Positions 25,038 through 35,325 of a stretch of 64,000 nucleotides of DNA are shown one piece after another. Below the pieces are notes generated by a model. It saw nothing but the letters and a program-made list of their open reading frames with translations, was not told where the DNA came from and did not search any database. Each line of letters begins with the position of its first letter. Position 1 is the first letter of the stretch. Where the stretch lies: positions 993,458-1,057,457 of the forward strand of contig NZ_JZEF01000001.1 of NCBI RefSeq assembly GCF_001013475.1. The letters are read 5' to 3'. Position numbers and translations under genes: made by a program. The DNA is from Xanthomonas arboricola pv. juglandis (GTDB lineage: Bacteria; Pseudomonadota; Gammaproteobacteria; Xanthomonadales; Xanthomonadaceae).

Positions 25038-26229
25038 CAGCAAGAAGGACATCGTCCTGGCGTTCTCCGGTGGCCTGGATACCAGCTTCTGCATTCCGTA
25101 TCTGCAGGCGCAGGGCTATGCGGTGCACACCGTGTTTGCCGATACCGGCGGGGTGGATGCCGAGGAGCGTGATTTCATCGAAAAGCGCGCGGCCGAACTC
25201 GGTGCCGCCAGCCATGTCACCGTCGATGGCGGTCCGGCCATCTGGCAGGGCTTCGTCAAGCCGTTCGTGTGGGCGGGTGAGGGCTACCAGGGCCAGTATC
25301 CGTTGCTGGTGTCCGACCGTTACCTGATCGTCGACGCCGCGCTCAAGCGCGCCGAGGAACTGGGCACGCGCAGCATCGCGCACGGCTGCACCGGCATGGG
25401 CAACGACCAGGTGCGTTTCGACCTGGCAGTGAAGGCACTGGGCGATTACCAGATCGTGGCGCCGATCCGCGAGATCCAGAAGGAGCATACCCAGACCCGC
25501 GCCTACGAGCAGAAGTATCTGGAAGAGCGCGGCTTCGGCGTGCGCGCCAAGCAGCAGGCCTACACCATCAACGAGAACCTGCTCGGGCTGACCATGTCCG
25601 GCGGCGAGATCGACCGTTGGGAAGCGCCGGGTGAGGGTGCGCGCGGCTGGTGCGCGCCGCGCAGCGAGTGGCCGGTCGAAGCGCTGACCGTCACCCTGAA
25701 GTTCGTCGAAGGCGAGGCCGTTGAACTCAACGGCAAGGCGCTGCCGGGCGAGCAGATCCTGGCCCAGCTCAACAAGCTGTTCGCGCCCTACGGCGTGGGC
25801 CGTGGCGTCTACACCGGCGATACCGTGATCGGGTTGAAGGGCCGCATCGTGTTCGAAGCGCCGGGTCTAATCTCGCTGCTGACCGCGCACCGCGCGCTGG
25901 AAGATGCGGTGCTGACCAAGCAGCAGAACCGCTTCAAGCCGGATGTGGCGCGCAAGTGGGTGGAGCTGGTGTACGAAGGCTTCTATCACGACCCGCTCAA
26001 GACCGACATCGAGGCGTTCCTGAAGTCGTCGCAGGCCAAGGTCAACGGCGAGGTCACGCTGGAAACCCGCGGTGGCCGCGTCGATGCGGTGGGGGTGCGT
26101 TCGCCGCACCTGCTCAACACCAAGGGTGCGACCTATGCGCAGTCGGCCGACTGGGGCGTGGAAGAAGCGGAAGGCTTCATCAAGCTGTTCGGGATGAGCT
26201 CGACGCTGTATGCCCAGGTGAATCGCTGA
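24988..26229 (+). CDS. argG: Argininosuccinate synthase
   Basis: A 413-residue ATP-dependent ligase that joins citrulline and aspartate. The ATP-binding P-loop [10 protein letters not shown] lies at about residues 25-34, with FADTGG and [14 protein letters not shown] further on. The start ATGATG follows AAGGAAAC; residues 7-17 ([11 protein letters not shown]) come from the REP-like repeat and are not part of the usual enzyme, whose homologous region begins at [11 protein letters not shown]. Here citrulline must come from deacetylation of N-acetylcitrulline by ArgE'. Confidence 0.96.
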   Translation: MMSTASTIPDSQLPISGSKKDIVLAFSGGLDTSFCIPYLQAQGYAVHTVFADTGGVDAEERDFIEKRAAELGAASHVTVDGGPAIWQGFVKPFVWAGEGYQGQYPLLVSDRYLIVDAALKRAEELGTRSIAHGCTGMGNDQVRFDLAVKALGDYQIVAPIREIQKEHTQTRAYEQKYLEERGFGVRAKQQAYTINENLLGLTMSGGEIDRWEAPGEGARGWCAPRSEWPVEALTVTLKFVEGEAVELNGKALPGEQILAQLNKLFAPYGVGRGVYTGDTVIGLKGRIVFEAPGLISLLTAHRALEDAVLTKQQNRFKPDVARKWVELVYEGFYHDPLKTDIEAFLKSSQAKVNGEVTLETRGGRVDAVGVRSPHLLNTKGATYAQSADWGVEEAEGFIKLFGMSSTLYAQVNR

Positions 26230-26253
26230 AGTTTCAGGGCACGTATGCGAAGC

Positions 26254-26457
26254 ACCTCTCCCCCGGGGCGAGAAGGCACGGCTGACGCGCCGCTGGCGCG
26301 CGTGCCTTGGAGCGCCCGCGCCGCAAGCGCGGGCCGGGGCGCGGAGCGGGGGTTGAGGTGAGGGTACGAGCGAAGCTCCCGCAGGGTGCGGTGCACTCGG
26401 CTTCGCCCGTATCCTCATCCGCGCCTTCGGGGCACCTTCTTCCGAAGGGAGAAGGGT
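26254..26457. repeat. GC-rich interspersed repeat, copy 2
   Basis: About 205 bp in the argG-argE' gap, clearly homologous to 21249-21477 (shared CTTGGAGCGCCCGCGCCG and GGGGCACCTTCTTCC/CGAAGGGAGAAGGG blocks). Nothing else of note lies between 26230 and 26554. Confidence 0.75.
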
Positions 26458-26554
26458 GGCCTGGATGCGCTGTAGACGTTGTTCGCGCAGCCTCGCACCA
26501 CCGTGCATTTGTGACTTCTGTTAGCCGCCACTTCGGACCATTGATCAAACCGAC

Positions 26555-27655
26555 ATGACCGATCTACTTGCCTCCACCCTCGAACACCTGGAACAGCTGG
26601 TGTCATTCGACACCCGCAATCCGCCGCGGGCGATCGCTGCCGAGGGCGGCATCTTCGATTATCTGCGCGCGCAGCTGCCCGGTTTCCAGGTCGAGGTGAT
26701 CGACCACGGTGCCGGTGCGGTCAGCCTGTATGCGGTGCGCGGTATGCCCAGCTACCTGTTCAACGTGCATCTGGACACGGTGCCGGATTCGCCGCACTGG
26801 AGCGCCGATCCGCACGTGATGCGGCGTACCGACGATCGCGTGATCGGCCTGGGCGTCTGCGACATCAAGGGTGCGGCAGCGGCGCTGGTGGCGGCGGCCA
26901 ATGCCGGGCAGGGCGATGCGGCCTTCCTGTTTTCCTCCGACGAGGAAGCCAACGACCCGCGCTGCATCGCCGCGTTCCTGGCGCGCGGTGTGCCGTATGA
27001 GGCGGTGCTGGTCGCCGAGCCGACCATGAGCGAGGCAGTGCTGGCGCATCGCGGCATCAGCTCGGTGCTGATGCGGTTTGCCGGGCGTGCCGGGCATGCC
27101 TCGGGCAAGCAGGATCCTTCCGCCAGTGCGCTGCACCAGGCGATGCGCTGGGGCGGCAGGGCGCTGGACCATGTCGAGTCGCTGGCGCATGCGCGCTTCG
27201 GCGGCCTGACCGGCCTGCGCTTCAACATCGGTCGGGTCGAGGGCGGCATCAAGGCCAACATGATCGCGCCGGCGGCCGAGCTGCGTTTCGGCTTTCGTCC
27301 GCTGCCGTCGATGGACGTGGACGGTTTGCTGGCGACGTTTGCCGGATTTGCCGATCCGGCCGCAGCGCATTTCGAAGAAACCTTCCGTGGGCCGAGCCTG
27401 CCGTCCGGCGACATCGCGCGTGCCGAAGAACGCCGCCTGGCCGCCCGCGATGTGGCCGATGCGCTGGACCTGCCGATCGGCAATGCAGTGGATTTCTGGA
27501 CCGAGGCCTCGCTGTTTTCGGCTGGCGGTTACACCGCCCTGGTCTATGGCCCCGGCGACATCGCCCAGGCGCACACCGCCGACGAGTTCGTGACGCTTGC
27601 GCAGCTGCAGCGCTACGCCGAGTCGGTACATCGCATCATCAACGGCTCAAACTGA
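26555..27655 (+). CDS. argE': N-acetylcitrulline deacetylase (ArgE-like, M20 family)
   Basis: A 366-residue zinc-dependent M20 deacetylase. In X. campestris the homologous enzyme removes the acetyl group from N-acetylcitrulline, and the neighbouring AOTCase makes the same specificity likely here. Metal-site motifs visible are FNVHLDTVPDSP, VCDIKGAAAA, SSDEEANDPR and VAEPTMSEAV; the dimerisation domain has GRAGHASGKQDPS. It is shorter than E. coli ArgE. ATG 26555 has no strong ribosome binding site; the preceding 325 bp is mostly repeat. Confidence 0.92.
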   Translation: MTDLLASTLEHLEQLVSFDTRNPPRAIAAEGGIFDYLRAQLPGFQVEVIDHGAGAVSLYAVRGMPSYLFNVHLDTVPDSPHWSADPHVMRRTDDRVIGLGVCDIKGAAAALVAAANAGQGDAAFLFSSDEEANDPRCIAAFLARGVPYEAVLVAEPTMSEAVLAHRGISSVLMRFAGRAGHASGKQDPSASALHQAMRWGGRALDHVESLAHARFGGLTGLRFNIGRVEGGIKANMIAPAAELRFGFRPLPSMDVDGLLATFAGFADPAAAHFEETFRGPSLPSGDIARAEERRLAARDVADALDLPIGNAVDFWTEASLFSAGGYTALVYGPGDIAQAHTADEFVTLAQLQRYAESVHRIINGSN

Positions 27656-27703
27656 AGCCGCGTTCCGCGCCTGGCGCGGCCACTCCTCTCTTCGATCACG
27701 GCA

Positions 27704-29047
27704 ATGTCCCTCTCCGTACAGCCCCACAAACAGACCCGCCAGACCATCGTGCGCCTGCTTTCGAGCATGGCCAGCGCCAAGGAAATCAGCCAGTACCTCA
27801 AGCGTTTTTCGCAGCTGGATGCCAAACGCTTTGCGGTGGTCAAGGTGGGCGGCGCGGTGCTGCGCGACGACCTGGACGCGCTGACCTCGTCGCTGTCGTT
27901 CCTGCAGGAAGTGGGGCTGACCCCGATCGTGCTGCATGGCGCCGGTCCGCAGCTGGATGCCGAACTGTCGGCGGCCGGCATCGAGAAGCGCACCGTCAAC
28001 GGCCTGCGGGTGACCTCGCCGGAAGCGCTGGCAATCGTGCGCAAGGTGTTTCAGGCCTCCAACCTCAAGCTGGTCGAGGCGCTGCAGCAGAACGGCGCGC
28101 GTGCGACCTCGATCACCGGCGGCGTGTTCGAAGCGCAGTATCTGGACCGCGACACCTACGGCCTGGTCGGTGAGGTCAAGGCGGTCAACCTGGCGCCGAT
28201 CGAAGCCAGCCTGCAGGCCGGCTCGATCCCGGTGATCACCAGCCTGGGCGAGACGCCGAGCGGGCAGATCCTCAACGTCAATGCGGATTTTGCCGCCAAC
28301 GAACTGGTGCAGGAGCTGCAGCCGTACAAGATCATCTTCCTCACCGGCACCGGCGGTCTGCTGGATGCCGATGGCAAGGTGATCGACTCGATCAACCTGT
28401 CCACCGAGTTCGACCATCTGATGCAGCAGCCGTGGATCAACGGCGGCATGCGGGTGAAGATCGAACAGATCAAGGATCTGCTCGATCGCCTGCCGCTGGA
28501 GTCGTCGGTGTCGATCACCCGGCCGGCCGATCTGGCCAAGGAACTGTTCACCCACAAGGGCTCGGGCACGCTGGTGCGGCGCGGCGAGCGCGTGCTGCGT
28601 GCGACCTCTTGGGACGAACTGGACCTGCCGCGGCTCAGGACCCTGATCGAATCCAGCTTCGGCCGCACGCTGGTGCCCGAGTACTTCAGCAACACCAAGT
28701 TGCTGCGCGCCTATGTCAGCGAGAACTACCGCGCCGCGGTGATTCTCACCGACGAAGGCATGCTGGGTGCAAGCGCGCTGATCTACCTGGACAAGTTCGC
28801 CGTGCTCGACGACGCCCAGGGCGAAGGCCTGGGCCGTGCGGTGTGGAACGTGATGCGCGAGGAAACCCCGCAACTGTTCTGGCGCTCGCGTCACAACAAC
28901 CAGGTCAACATTTTCTACTACGCCGAGTCCGACGGCTGCATCAAGCAGGAGAAGTGGAAGGTGTTCTGGTACGGGCTGGAGAACTTCGAGCAGATCCAGC
29001 ACTGCGTGGCGCATTGCGCGACGCGCCAGCCGACGCTGCTGGGCTGA
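27704..29047 (+). CDS. argB: Bifunctional N-acetylglutamate synthase/kinase (NAGS-K)
   Basis: A 447-residue fusion of an N-terminal amino acid kinase domain ([10 protein letters not shown] at about residues 46-55, [31 protein letters not shown]) and a C-terminal GNAT acetyltransferase domain of about 150 residues ([19 protein letters not shown], ending in the FYYAESDGC segment). Such enzymes in Xanthomonas are related to vertebrate NAGS and catalyse both first steps of arginine synthesis, with arginine feedback. Standard ArgB proteins are only about 300 residues. It lies between argE' and a GNAT gene in the run. Confidence 0.94.
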   Translation: MSLSVQPHKQTRQTIVRLLSSMASAKEISQYLKRFSQLDAKRFAVVKVGGAVLRDDLDALTSSLSFLQEVGLTPIVLHGAGPQLDAELSAAGIEKRTVNGLRVTSPEALAIVRKVFQASNLKLVEALQQNGARATSITGGVFEAQYLDRDTYGLVGEVKAVNLAPIEASLQAGSIPVITSLGETPSGQILNVNADFAANELVQELQPYKIIFLTGTGGLLDADGKVIDSINLSTEFDHLMQQPWINGGMRVKIEQIKDLLDRLPLESSVSITRPADLAKELFTHKGSGTLVRRGERVLRATSWDELDLPRLRTLIESSFGRTLVPEYFSNTKLLRAYVSENYRAAVILTDEGMLGASALIYLDKFAVLDDAQGEGLGRAVWNVMREETPQLFWRSRHNNQVNIFYYAESDGCIKQEKWKVFWYGLENFEQIQHCVAHCATRQPTLLG

Positions 29048-29052
29048 GTACG

Positions 29053-29664
29053 ATGGCGCCCGTCGCATTGCCATCGCTTTGGCGCGAGCTGCCCACGCTA
29101 CGCGGGCAACACGCAACACTGGAACCGTTGCAGGCTGCGCATGCCGATGGTCTGCGCGCTGCGCTGGGCGATGGGGCCTTGTCGCGGCTGTGGTACACCG
29201 GCGTGCCGGCACCGGCGCAGGTGGACGACTACGTGGACGCGGCTTTGGATGCGCAAGCCGACGGGCGGGTGCTGCCTTACGTGGTACGCGATGCGGCCGG
29301 CGAGGTCGTCGGCTGCACACGCTATTACGGGCTGGATGCGACAGTGCCCAAGCTGTCGATCGGCTACACCTGGTACGCGCCGCGCGTGCAGCGCAGCGGC
29401 GTCAATACCGACACCAAGCGGATGCTGCTGCAGCACGCCTTCGAGACGCTGGGCTGCCTGAGCGTGGTGTTCGAGACCAGTTGGTTCAATCACGCCTCGC
29501 GCGCAGCGATTGCGCGGCTTGGTGCAAAGCAGGACGGCGTGCTGCGCAATCACACCCGTCACCCTGACGGCACGCCGCGCGACACCGTGGTGTTCTCCAT
29601 CATCGATACGGAATGGGCCGGGGTCAAACGCCACCTGCAGTTCCGCCTGGAAGCAAACGCATGA
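29053..29664 (+). CDS. GNAT family acetyltransferase, RimJ/RimL-like
   Basis: A 203-residue stand-alone acetyltransferase: [15 protein letters not shown] at the start, [19 protein letters not shown] for acetyl-CoA binding, and [19 protein letters not shown] typical of the RimJ/RimL group. It starts five bases after argB and its stop overlaps argC as ATGA, so it is a true operon member. Substrate unknown; it is not needed for the known pathway, since acetylglutamate synthase activity is in NAGS-K. Confidence 0.85.
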   Translation: MAPVALPSLWRELPTLRGQHATLEPLQAAHADGLRAALGDGALSRLWYTGVPAPAQVDDYVDAALDAQADGRVLPYVVRDAAGEVVGCTRYYGLDATVPKLSIGYTWYAPRVQRSGVNTDTKRMLLQHAFETLGCLSVVFETSWFNHASRAAIARLGAKQDGVLRNHTRHPDGTPRDTVVFSIIDTEWAGVKRHLQFRLEANA

Positions 29665-30611
29665 CTGTTCAAACAACGACCATCGGCATCGTCGGTGCCC
29701 GCGGGCATACCGGATCGGAATTGATCAAGCTGGTAGTGGCACACCCGCATCTGCAGCTGCTGTTCGTGTCCTCGCGCGAGCTGGCCGGGCAACCGGTGGC
29801 CGAGCACAACGCGGCGTATCGCGGCGAGCTGCGCTACGAGAGCCTGGATGCCGATGCGGTGGCCGCCAAGGCCGCCGACGTGGTGATCCTGGCATTGCCC
29901 AACGGCAAGGCCGAGCCCTTCGTCGCGGCGATCGATTCGACCAGGCCGCAGACGCTGCTGATCGATCTGTCGGCCGATTACCGCTTCGATCCGGCCTGGT
30001 ATTACGGGTTGCCGGAGCTGACGCGCGGCAGCTACGCCGGGCAGCGACGCATCAGCAATCCGGGCTGCTATGCCACCGCGATGCAGCTGACGATCGCGCC
30101 CTTGCTCGACCAACTGGCCGGCCCGCCGCAGTGTTTCGGTGTGTCCGGGTATTCCGGCGCGGGCACCACGCCGTCGGACAAGAACAACCCCGAGTTGCTG
30201 GCCGATAACCTGATGCCGTATGCGCTGACCAATCACATGCACGAGCGCGAAGTCTCTGCGCAGCTCGGGGTGCCGGTGGAGTTCATGCCGCATGTGGCGC
30301 CGCATTTCCGTGGCATCACCATGACCGTCAACCTGTGGCTGCAGCAACCGCTGACGCGCGAGCAGATCCAGGCGCGCTACACGCAGCGTTACGCCGACGA
30401 GCCGTTGATCGAGATCGTCGATGAAGCGCCGTGGGTCAGCCGCATCGCCGGCAGGCATGGCGTGCAGATCGGCGGCGTGACGCTGGCGCCGGGCAACAAG
30501 CGCGTGGTGGTGGTGGCAACGCTGGACAACCTGCTCAAGGGCGCGGCGACGCAGGCGATGCAGAACCTCAACCTGGCATTGGGCTGGGACGAATTGACTG
30601 CGATTGGCTGA
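29661..30611 (+). CDS. argC: N-acetyl-gamma-glutamyl-phosphate reductase
   Basis: A 316-residue NADPH-dependent dehydrogenase, third step of arginine synthesis. The dinucleotide motif [13 protein letters not shown] starts at residue 9, the catalytic cysteine is C136 in SNPGCYAT, and PHVAPHFRG supplies the conserved histidines. The start overlaps the previous stop (ATGA). Downstream, 127 nt before argH hold two tandem hairpin repeats. Confidence 0.96.
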   Translation: MTVQTTTIGIVGARGHTGSELIKLVVAHPHLQLLFVSSRELAGQPVAEHNAAYRGELRYESLDADAVAAKAADVVILALPNGKAEPFVAAIDSTRPQTLLIDLSADYRFDPAWYYGLPELTRGSYAGQRRISNPGCYATAMQLTIAPLLDQLAGPPQCFGVSGYSGAGTTPSDKNNPELLADNLMPYALTNHMHEREVSAQLGVPVEFMPHVAPHFRGITMTVNLWLQQPLTREQIQARYTQRYADEPLIEIVDEAPWVSRIAGRHGVQIGGVTLAPGNKRVVVVATLDNLLKGAATQAMQNLNLALGWDELTAIG

Positions 30612-30614
30612 TGA

Positions 30615-30711
30615 TGCGAGTCCCTCGCAGGAATCCGCACATCCTTGTGCGGGGATTCAAAGGTGCGAGTCCCTCGCAGAAGCCCGCACCTCCATGTGCG
30701 GGGATTTAACT
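30615..30711. repeat. Two tandem 49-bp hairpin repeats between argC and argH
   Basis: Units at 30615-30663 and 30664-30711 both begin TGCGAGTCCCTCGCAG and contain a CCGCAC...GTGCGGGGATT stem. They could form two strong hairpins in the operon mRNA. Confidence 0.75.
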
Positions 30712-30738
30712 GGACGACTTATTTCGAGACGCTTTCCG

Positions 30739-32034
30739 ATGACCAATCTGTTGTGGCAAAAACCCGGCGTGGCGGTGGACGCCAAGATCCAGAGCTTCCT
30801 GGCCGGCGACGACGTCATCCTGGACCGCGAGTTCTTCCTGTACGACATCGCTGCCAGCAAGGCCCATGCGCAGGGACTGCAGCACATCGGCATCCTGTCG
30901 CTGCAGGAGCTGGGCGGACTGAGCGAACAGCTCGACCTGCTGGCGGCCGATTTCCGCAGTGGCGCGTTCGTGCTGGACGAGCGCTACGAGGATTGCCATT
31001 CGGCGATCGAGGCGCGCCTGACCGAGCGGCTGGGCGATGCCGGCCGCAAGATCCACACCGGGCGCAGCCGTAACGACCAGATCCTGGTCGCCACCCGCAT
31101 GTGGTTGAAGGACAAGCTGCAACGCGTGGCCGAGCTCGGCGCGGAAATCGCCAAGGTGGCGCTGGACCGCGCGCAGGCAGAAGCCGCGTTGCCGGTGCCG
31201 GGCTATACGCATATCCAGCGTGCGGTGGTGTCTTCGGCCGGCATGTGGTGGGCGGGCTGGGCAGAGGCCTTTATCGACGACGCGGTGCGTGCGGCCGATA
31301 CCTTGCGCCTGGTGGACAGCAATCCGCTCGGTACCGCCGCCGGCTACGGCGTCAACCTGCCGCTGGACCGTGCGCATACCACTGCCGAGCTGGGCTTTGC
31401 ACGCCTGCAGGTGTCGCCGATCTATGCCCAGCTCTCGCGTGGCAAGTACGAACTGGCCGCGCTCGAGGCGCTTGGCAGCGCAACGCTGGACCTGCGCCGG
31501 ATCGCCTGGGATCTGTCGTTGTTCACCAGCGGCGAGTTCGCCTTCGTCGCGTTGCCGGCGCAATACACCACCGGCAGCTCGATCATGCCAAACAAGCGCA
31601 ACCCCGACGTGATCGAACTGATGCGCGCCACCCATGCCAGCGTGGCCGCGGCGCGGACCGAGATCGAACAGCTGCTGTCGCTGCCATCGGGCTATCACCG
31701 CGACCTGCAGAGCAGCAAGGGCGCCATCGTGCACGGCTTCGGGCGTGGCCTGGCGGCGCTGGAACTGCTGCCGGCCCTGCTGGCCAATCTGGAATGGCGC
31801 CCGGACAAGCTGCGTGCGGCGATCGATTCGGGCATGTATGCCACCGACGTGGCAGTGGAAGCGGCGGTTGCCGGCGTGCCGTTCCGCGAGGCCTACAAGG
31901 CGGCCGCGGAATCGGCCGACACCGCAGGGCAGGGGCGCACGCCGGAAGGCAGCCTGGCCGCGCGCGTCTCGCCAGGCGCCGCCGCAGATCTGCAGCTGGA
32001 CGTCCTGCGTGCCCGCTGGCAGGCGCTGGTCTGA
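30739..32034 (+). CDS. argH: Argininosuccinate lyase
   Basis: A 431-residue member of the fumarase/aspartase superfamily, which releases arginine and fumarate from argininosuccinate. The signature [15 protein letters not shown] is intact (catalytic serine in the flexible loop), with HTGRSRNDQ and GYTHIQRAV earlier. ATG 30739 gives the family start; the longer frame upstream lies in the repeat. The stop overlaps the following cupin start (TGATG). Confidence 0.96.
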   Translation: MTNLLWQKPGVAVDAKIQSFLAGDDVILDREFFLYDIAASKAHAQGLQHIGILSLQELGGLSEQLDLLAADFRSGAFVLDERYEDCHSAIEARLTERLGDAGRKIHTGRSRNDQILVATRMWLKDKLQRVAELGAEIAKVALDRAQAEAALPVPGYTHIQRAVVSSAGMWWAGWAEAFIDDAVRAADTLRLVDSNPLGTAAGYGVNLPLDRAHTTAELGFARLQVSPIYAQLSRGKYELAALEALGSATLDLRRIAWDLSLFTSGEFAFVALPAQYTTGSSIMPNKRNPDVIELMRATHASVAAARTEIEQLLSLPSGYHRDLQSSKGAIVHGFGRGLAALELLPALLANLEWRPDKLRAAIDSGMYATDVAVEAAVAGVPFREAYKAAAESADTAGQGRTPEGSLAARVSPGAAADLQLDVLRARWQALV

Positions 32035-32387
32035 TGGCCGTGATCAGCACCGACACCGCCGAGCACTACCCCTGGGGCGAAGCCAGCGATGGCTGGCACC
32101 TGTTGCGCGACCCCAACCTGAGCGTGCTCGAAGAGCACATGCCGCCCGGCGCGGCCGAGCTGCGTCACCGGCATAGCCGCGCGCGACATTTCTTCTATGT
32201 GCTGGCCGGCGAGGTGATGCTGCAGCTGGATGGCGAGCAGCATGTGCTCGGGGTCGGGCAGGGCCTGCATGTGCCGCCCGGTTCCACCCATCAGATGCAC
32301 AACCTGTCCGAGATGGAAGCGCGCTTTCTGGTGATTTCCGCGCCGTTCGGCCGTAGCGAGGCAACACCCGACAAGGAGGCCGGCTGA
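32034..32387 (+). CDS. Small cupin-domain protein
   Basis: A 117-residue single-domain cupin. The metal-binding block is HRHSRARHFFYVLAGE (two His plus later Glu) and the second block is HVPPGSTHQMHN. It overlaps argH and the next gene by TGATG, so the three are translationally coupled. The function in an arginine/proline operon is unknown; such cupins may bind a metal and a small molecule. Confidence 0.85.
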   Translation: MAVISTDTAEHYPWGEASDGWHLLRDPNLSVLEEHMPPGAAELRHRHSRARHFFYVLAGEVMLQLDGEQHVLGVGQGLHVPPGSTHQMHNLSEMEARFLVISAPFGRSEATPDKEAG

Positions 32388-32647
32388 TGGCAACGCGCTA
32401 TCTGGTAGTGGCGATGCGCAAGCCGGATTTTCCGGCCGATGTGGTGCAGCCGCATCGTGTATTTCTCGACACGCTGCGGGCGGCCGGGCAGCTGGAACTG
32501 ACCGGCGGCTTCAGCGATGGCAGCGGTGGCGCGTACGTGTTGATCAACGTCGCCAGCCTGGAGGACGCGCAGCAGATCGTCGCGCGCGATCCATTGGCGC
32601 TGCGCGATGCCTCCACGCTGACCGTCCATGAGTGGAACACGCACTGA
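32387..32647 (+). CDS. YciI family protein
   Basis: An 86-residue ferredoxin-fold protein of the YciI/YCII family: MATRYLVVAMRKPDF at the start, FLDTLRAAGQLELTGGF in the middle and the ARDPLALRDASTLTVHEW end are typical. Family members may be small enzymes with a His/Asp pair, but the role here is unknown. It is coupled to the cupin gene upstream and lies 13 nt before proB. Confidence 0.85.
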   Translation: MATRYLVVAMRKPDFPADVVQPHRVFLDTLRAAGQLELTGGFSDGSGGAYVLINVASLEDAQQIVARDPLALRDASTLTVHEWNTH

Positions 32648-32660
32648 GCAGGTTGTCGCC

Positions 32661-33815
32661 ATGAGCACGCCCATCGCCACTGCTGCGTCATTTACCGAGC
32701 AGGCGCTGCCGCCGTGGCGACGCGCAGTGCTCAAGGTCGGCAGCAGCCTGCTCGCCGCCGATGGCGGTGGCCTGTCGCCGCGTTTTGCGCTGGGGCTGGC
32801 GCAGTTTGTCTCGGCCAACCTGATGGCCGGGCGCGAGCTGGTGATCGTGTCGTCGGGTGCGGTGGCGGCCGGCCGCGCGATCCTGCCGAAGGCTGCCGAG
32901 GCCGGTGCGCCGATCGCCGCGCGCCAGGCGCTGGCTGCGCTGGGGCAGGCACAGTTGATCGCGCTCTGGCAGCGCTTCTTCGAGCGCCCGGTGGCGCAGG
33001 TGTTGCTCACCCACGACGACCTGCGTAACCGCCGCCGCTATCTCAACGCACGCGCCACCCTGGGCGAGTTGTTGCGGCTGGGCGCGTTGCCGGTGATCAA
33101 CGAAAACGACACCGTGTCGGTGGACGAGCTCAAGCTGGGCGACAACGACAACCTGGCAGCGATCGTCGCCGCCCTGGTTGATGCCGATGCCTTGTTCATC
33201 GCCACCGATATCGACGGGTTGTACAGCGCCGACCCGCGCAGCAATCCGCTGGCGCGGCCGCTCGACGAGGTGGCCGAACTCACCGCCGAGGTGCTGGCGA
33301 TGGCCGGCGGCAGCGGCAGCAGCGTGGGCACCGGCGGCATGCGCACCAAGCTGGAAGCCGCCGCAAAGGCCGGCGCGGCCGGCATCGAAACCTATCTGTT
33401 CAACGGCCGCAATGGCGATGTGGTGCGTGCCCTGGCGCAGGATCGCCTGCACGGTACGCGTATCCATGCCGCGCGCACGCGCATTGCCGCCCGCAAGTAC
33501 TGGCTGCGTCACGCACCGGTGGAGGCGGGCGCAATCCTGATCGATGCCGGTGCCGCCGCCGCGCTGACCGACAAGGGCGCCTCGCTGCTGCCGGGCGGGG
33601 TGGCCGGTGCGCACGGCGACTTCCGGCGTGGCGACATGGTGGAGATCCGCCTGCGCGACGACGCCGGCGAGCGCTGCCTGGCACGTGGCGTCAGCCAGTA
33701 TTCGGCCGTGGATATCCGCCGCATCGCCCGCCGCCACTCGCGCGAGATCGATAGCGTGCTCGGGTATAGCTATGGCGAGAACGTGGTGCATCGCGATGAT
33801 CTGGTGCTTTTGTAG
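32661..33815 (+). CDS. proB: Glutamate 5-kinase
   Basis: A 384-residue enzyme that phosphorylates glutamate, first step of proline synthesis. The amino acid kinase domain shows VLKVGSSLL, VSSGAVAAGRAIL, INENDTVSVDELKLGDND and TDIDGLYSADP; a C-terminal PUA domain follows (from about residue 280, ...GAAAALTDKGASLLPGGV). ATG 32661 matches the family start; an upstream in-frame ATG at 32628 overlaps the YciI gene. Linked to proA across a REP-like hairpin. Confidence 0.95.
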   Translation: MSTPIATAASFTEQALPPWRRAVLKVGSSLLAADGGGLSPRFALGLAQFVSANLMAGRELVIVSSGAVAAGRAILPKAAEAGAPIAARQALAALGQAQLIALWQRFFERPVAQVLLTHDDLRNRRRYLNARATLGELLRLGALPVINENDTVSVDELKLGDNDNLAAIVAALVDADALFIATDIDGLYSADPRSNPLARPLDEVAELTAEVLAMAGGSGSSVGTGGMRTKLEAAAKAGAAGIETYLFNGRNGDVVRALAQDRLHGTRIHAARTRIAARKYWLRHAPVEAGAILIDAGAAAALTDKGASLLPGGVAGAHGDFRRGDMVEIRLRDDAGERCLARGVSQYSAVDIRRIARRHSREIDSVLGYSYGENVVHRDDLVLL

Positions 33816-33972
33816 CGGGGATTGGGGAATCGGGATTGGGGATTGGCAAACGCATGTGCGCTGCGTTTCTCGAACCTCGCCTCCGTGTCCCTACGACTGA
33901 TTCCCTTGTGGTGATAAAACGGTGTCGTCCGCTTTTGCCAATCCCCAATCCCGACTCCCCGATCCCGGCCCT
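33816..33972. repeat. REP-like inverted pair between proB and proA
   Basis: The left arm GGGGATTGGGGAATCGGGAT (from 33819) is complementary to the right arm CCAATCCCCAATCCCGACTC (from 33938). The right arm ends directly before the proA start at 33976. Confidence 0.75.
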
Positions 33973-33975
33973 CCA

Positions 33976-35220
33976 ATGACCATCAAATCCCTCGCCCTGC
34001 AATGCCGTGATGCGGCGCAAGTACTGTCGCAACTGTCCGCGCAGGCCAAGCAGGCCTTGTTGGAGGCGATGGCTGCCGCGCTGGAAGCCGATGCCGCATC
34101 GATCCTTACCGCCAACGCGCGCGATCTTGAAGCCGCCCGCGCCAAGGGCACCGGCACGGCCATGCTCGACCGGCTGGCACTGGACGACAGGCGCCTGGCC
34201 GGCATCGCCGCAGCCTTGCGCGAGGTCGCGCAATTGCCCGATCCGGTCGGTCAGGTCACGCGCGAGGATGTTCGCCCCAATGGCATCGTCGTGCAGAAGG
34301 TGCGCGTGCCGCTGGGGGTGATCGCGATGATCTACGAAGCACGCCCGAATGTGACTGCCGATGCGGCAGCGTTGTGCATCAAGGCCGGCAACGGCGTGAT
34401 CCTGCGGGGCGGTTCGGAAGCGATCCACTCCAATACCGCGATTGCGCGCGCCCTGCAGCGCGCCTTGCACGAGGCCGGCGTGCCGGAAGCGGCGCTGACG
34501 CTGGTCGAGGATCTACGCCGCGAGACCATGCTGGAGCTGCTGCAACTCAGCGATATCGTCGATCTGGCGATTCCGCGTGGTGGCGAAGGACTGATCCGCT
34601 TCGTCGCCGAGCATGCGCGCGTGCCGGTGATCAAGCATTACAAGGGCGTGTGCCATCTGTTCGTGGATGCGTCGGCGGACGTGGATCTGGCCGTGCGCTT
34701 GCTGGTCGATGGCAAGGCCAGCCGGCCATCGGCCTGCAATGCGCTGGAGACCTTGCTGGTGCATGCCGACATCGCCGCGCGTTTCCTGCCGGCGGCCGCG
34801 CAGGCCCTGCGCGACCGTAACGTGGAGCTGCGTGGCGATGCGGCAACGCGCGCACTGTTGCCGGATATCGGCGCCGCCAGCGACGACGATTACGCCGCCG
34901 AATTTCTCGACCTGATCCTTGCCATCCGCGTGGTGCCGGATCTGGACACCGCGCTGGCGCATATCCGCCAGTACGGCTCGGACCACACCGAGGTGATCGC
35001 CACGCGGGACGCCGCCAATGCCGAGCAGTTCGTGCAGTCGCTGCGCTCGGCCGTGGTGATGGTCAACGCGTCCTCGCGTTTCTCCGACGGCGGCGAGCTC
35101 GGCCTGGGTGCGGAGATCGGCATCTCCACCACGCGCCTGCATTCCTACGGCCCGATGGGCCTGGAAGCGCTCACCGTGGAGCGCTTCGTGGTGCGTGGCG
35201 AAGGCCAGGTACGCCATTGA
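33976..35220 (+). CDS. proA: Gamma-glutamyl phosphate reductase
   Basis: A 414-residue aldehyde dehydrogenase-fold enzyme, second step of proline synthesis. Typical blocks are [41 protein letters not shown] and [17 protein letters not shown] with the catalytic cysteine, then [23 protein letters not shown] 33976 follows the repeat; the frame upstream to 33922 consists of repeat. Last gene of the arg-pro run. Confidence 0.96.
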   Translation: MTIKSLALQCRDAAQVLSQLSAQAKQALLEAMAAALEADAASILTANARDLEAARAKGTGTAMLDRLALDDRRLAGIAAALREVAQLPDPVGQVTREDVRPNGIVVQKVRVPLGVIAMIYEARPNVTADAAALCIKAGNGVILRGGSEAIHSNTAIARALQRALHEAGVPEAALTLVEDLRRETMLELLQLSDIVDLAIPRGGEGLIRFVAEHARVPVIKHYKGVCHLFVDASADVDLAVRLLVDGKASRPSACNALETLLVHADIAARFLPAAAQALRDRNVELRGDAATRALLPDIGAASDDDYAAEFLDLILAIRVVPDLDTALAHIRQYGSDHTEVIATRDAANAEQFVQSLRSAVVMVNASSRFSDGGELGLGAEIGISTTRLHSYGPMGLEALTVERFVVRGEGQVRH

Positions 35221-35325
35221 AGTGGCATGCGTTGCCGGCTCAGTCCTGTGGCGCTGTGCATTGCAGCGCCACTGGCCGACATCGACTCGATCACGTGGCC
35301 CGCTTTTCTCCTCCAAGCACCGTGC

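Noticed and set aside
30615-30711. Possible CRISPR array because of direct repeats with hairpins
   Set aside because: Only two contiguous units without spacers, inside an operon.
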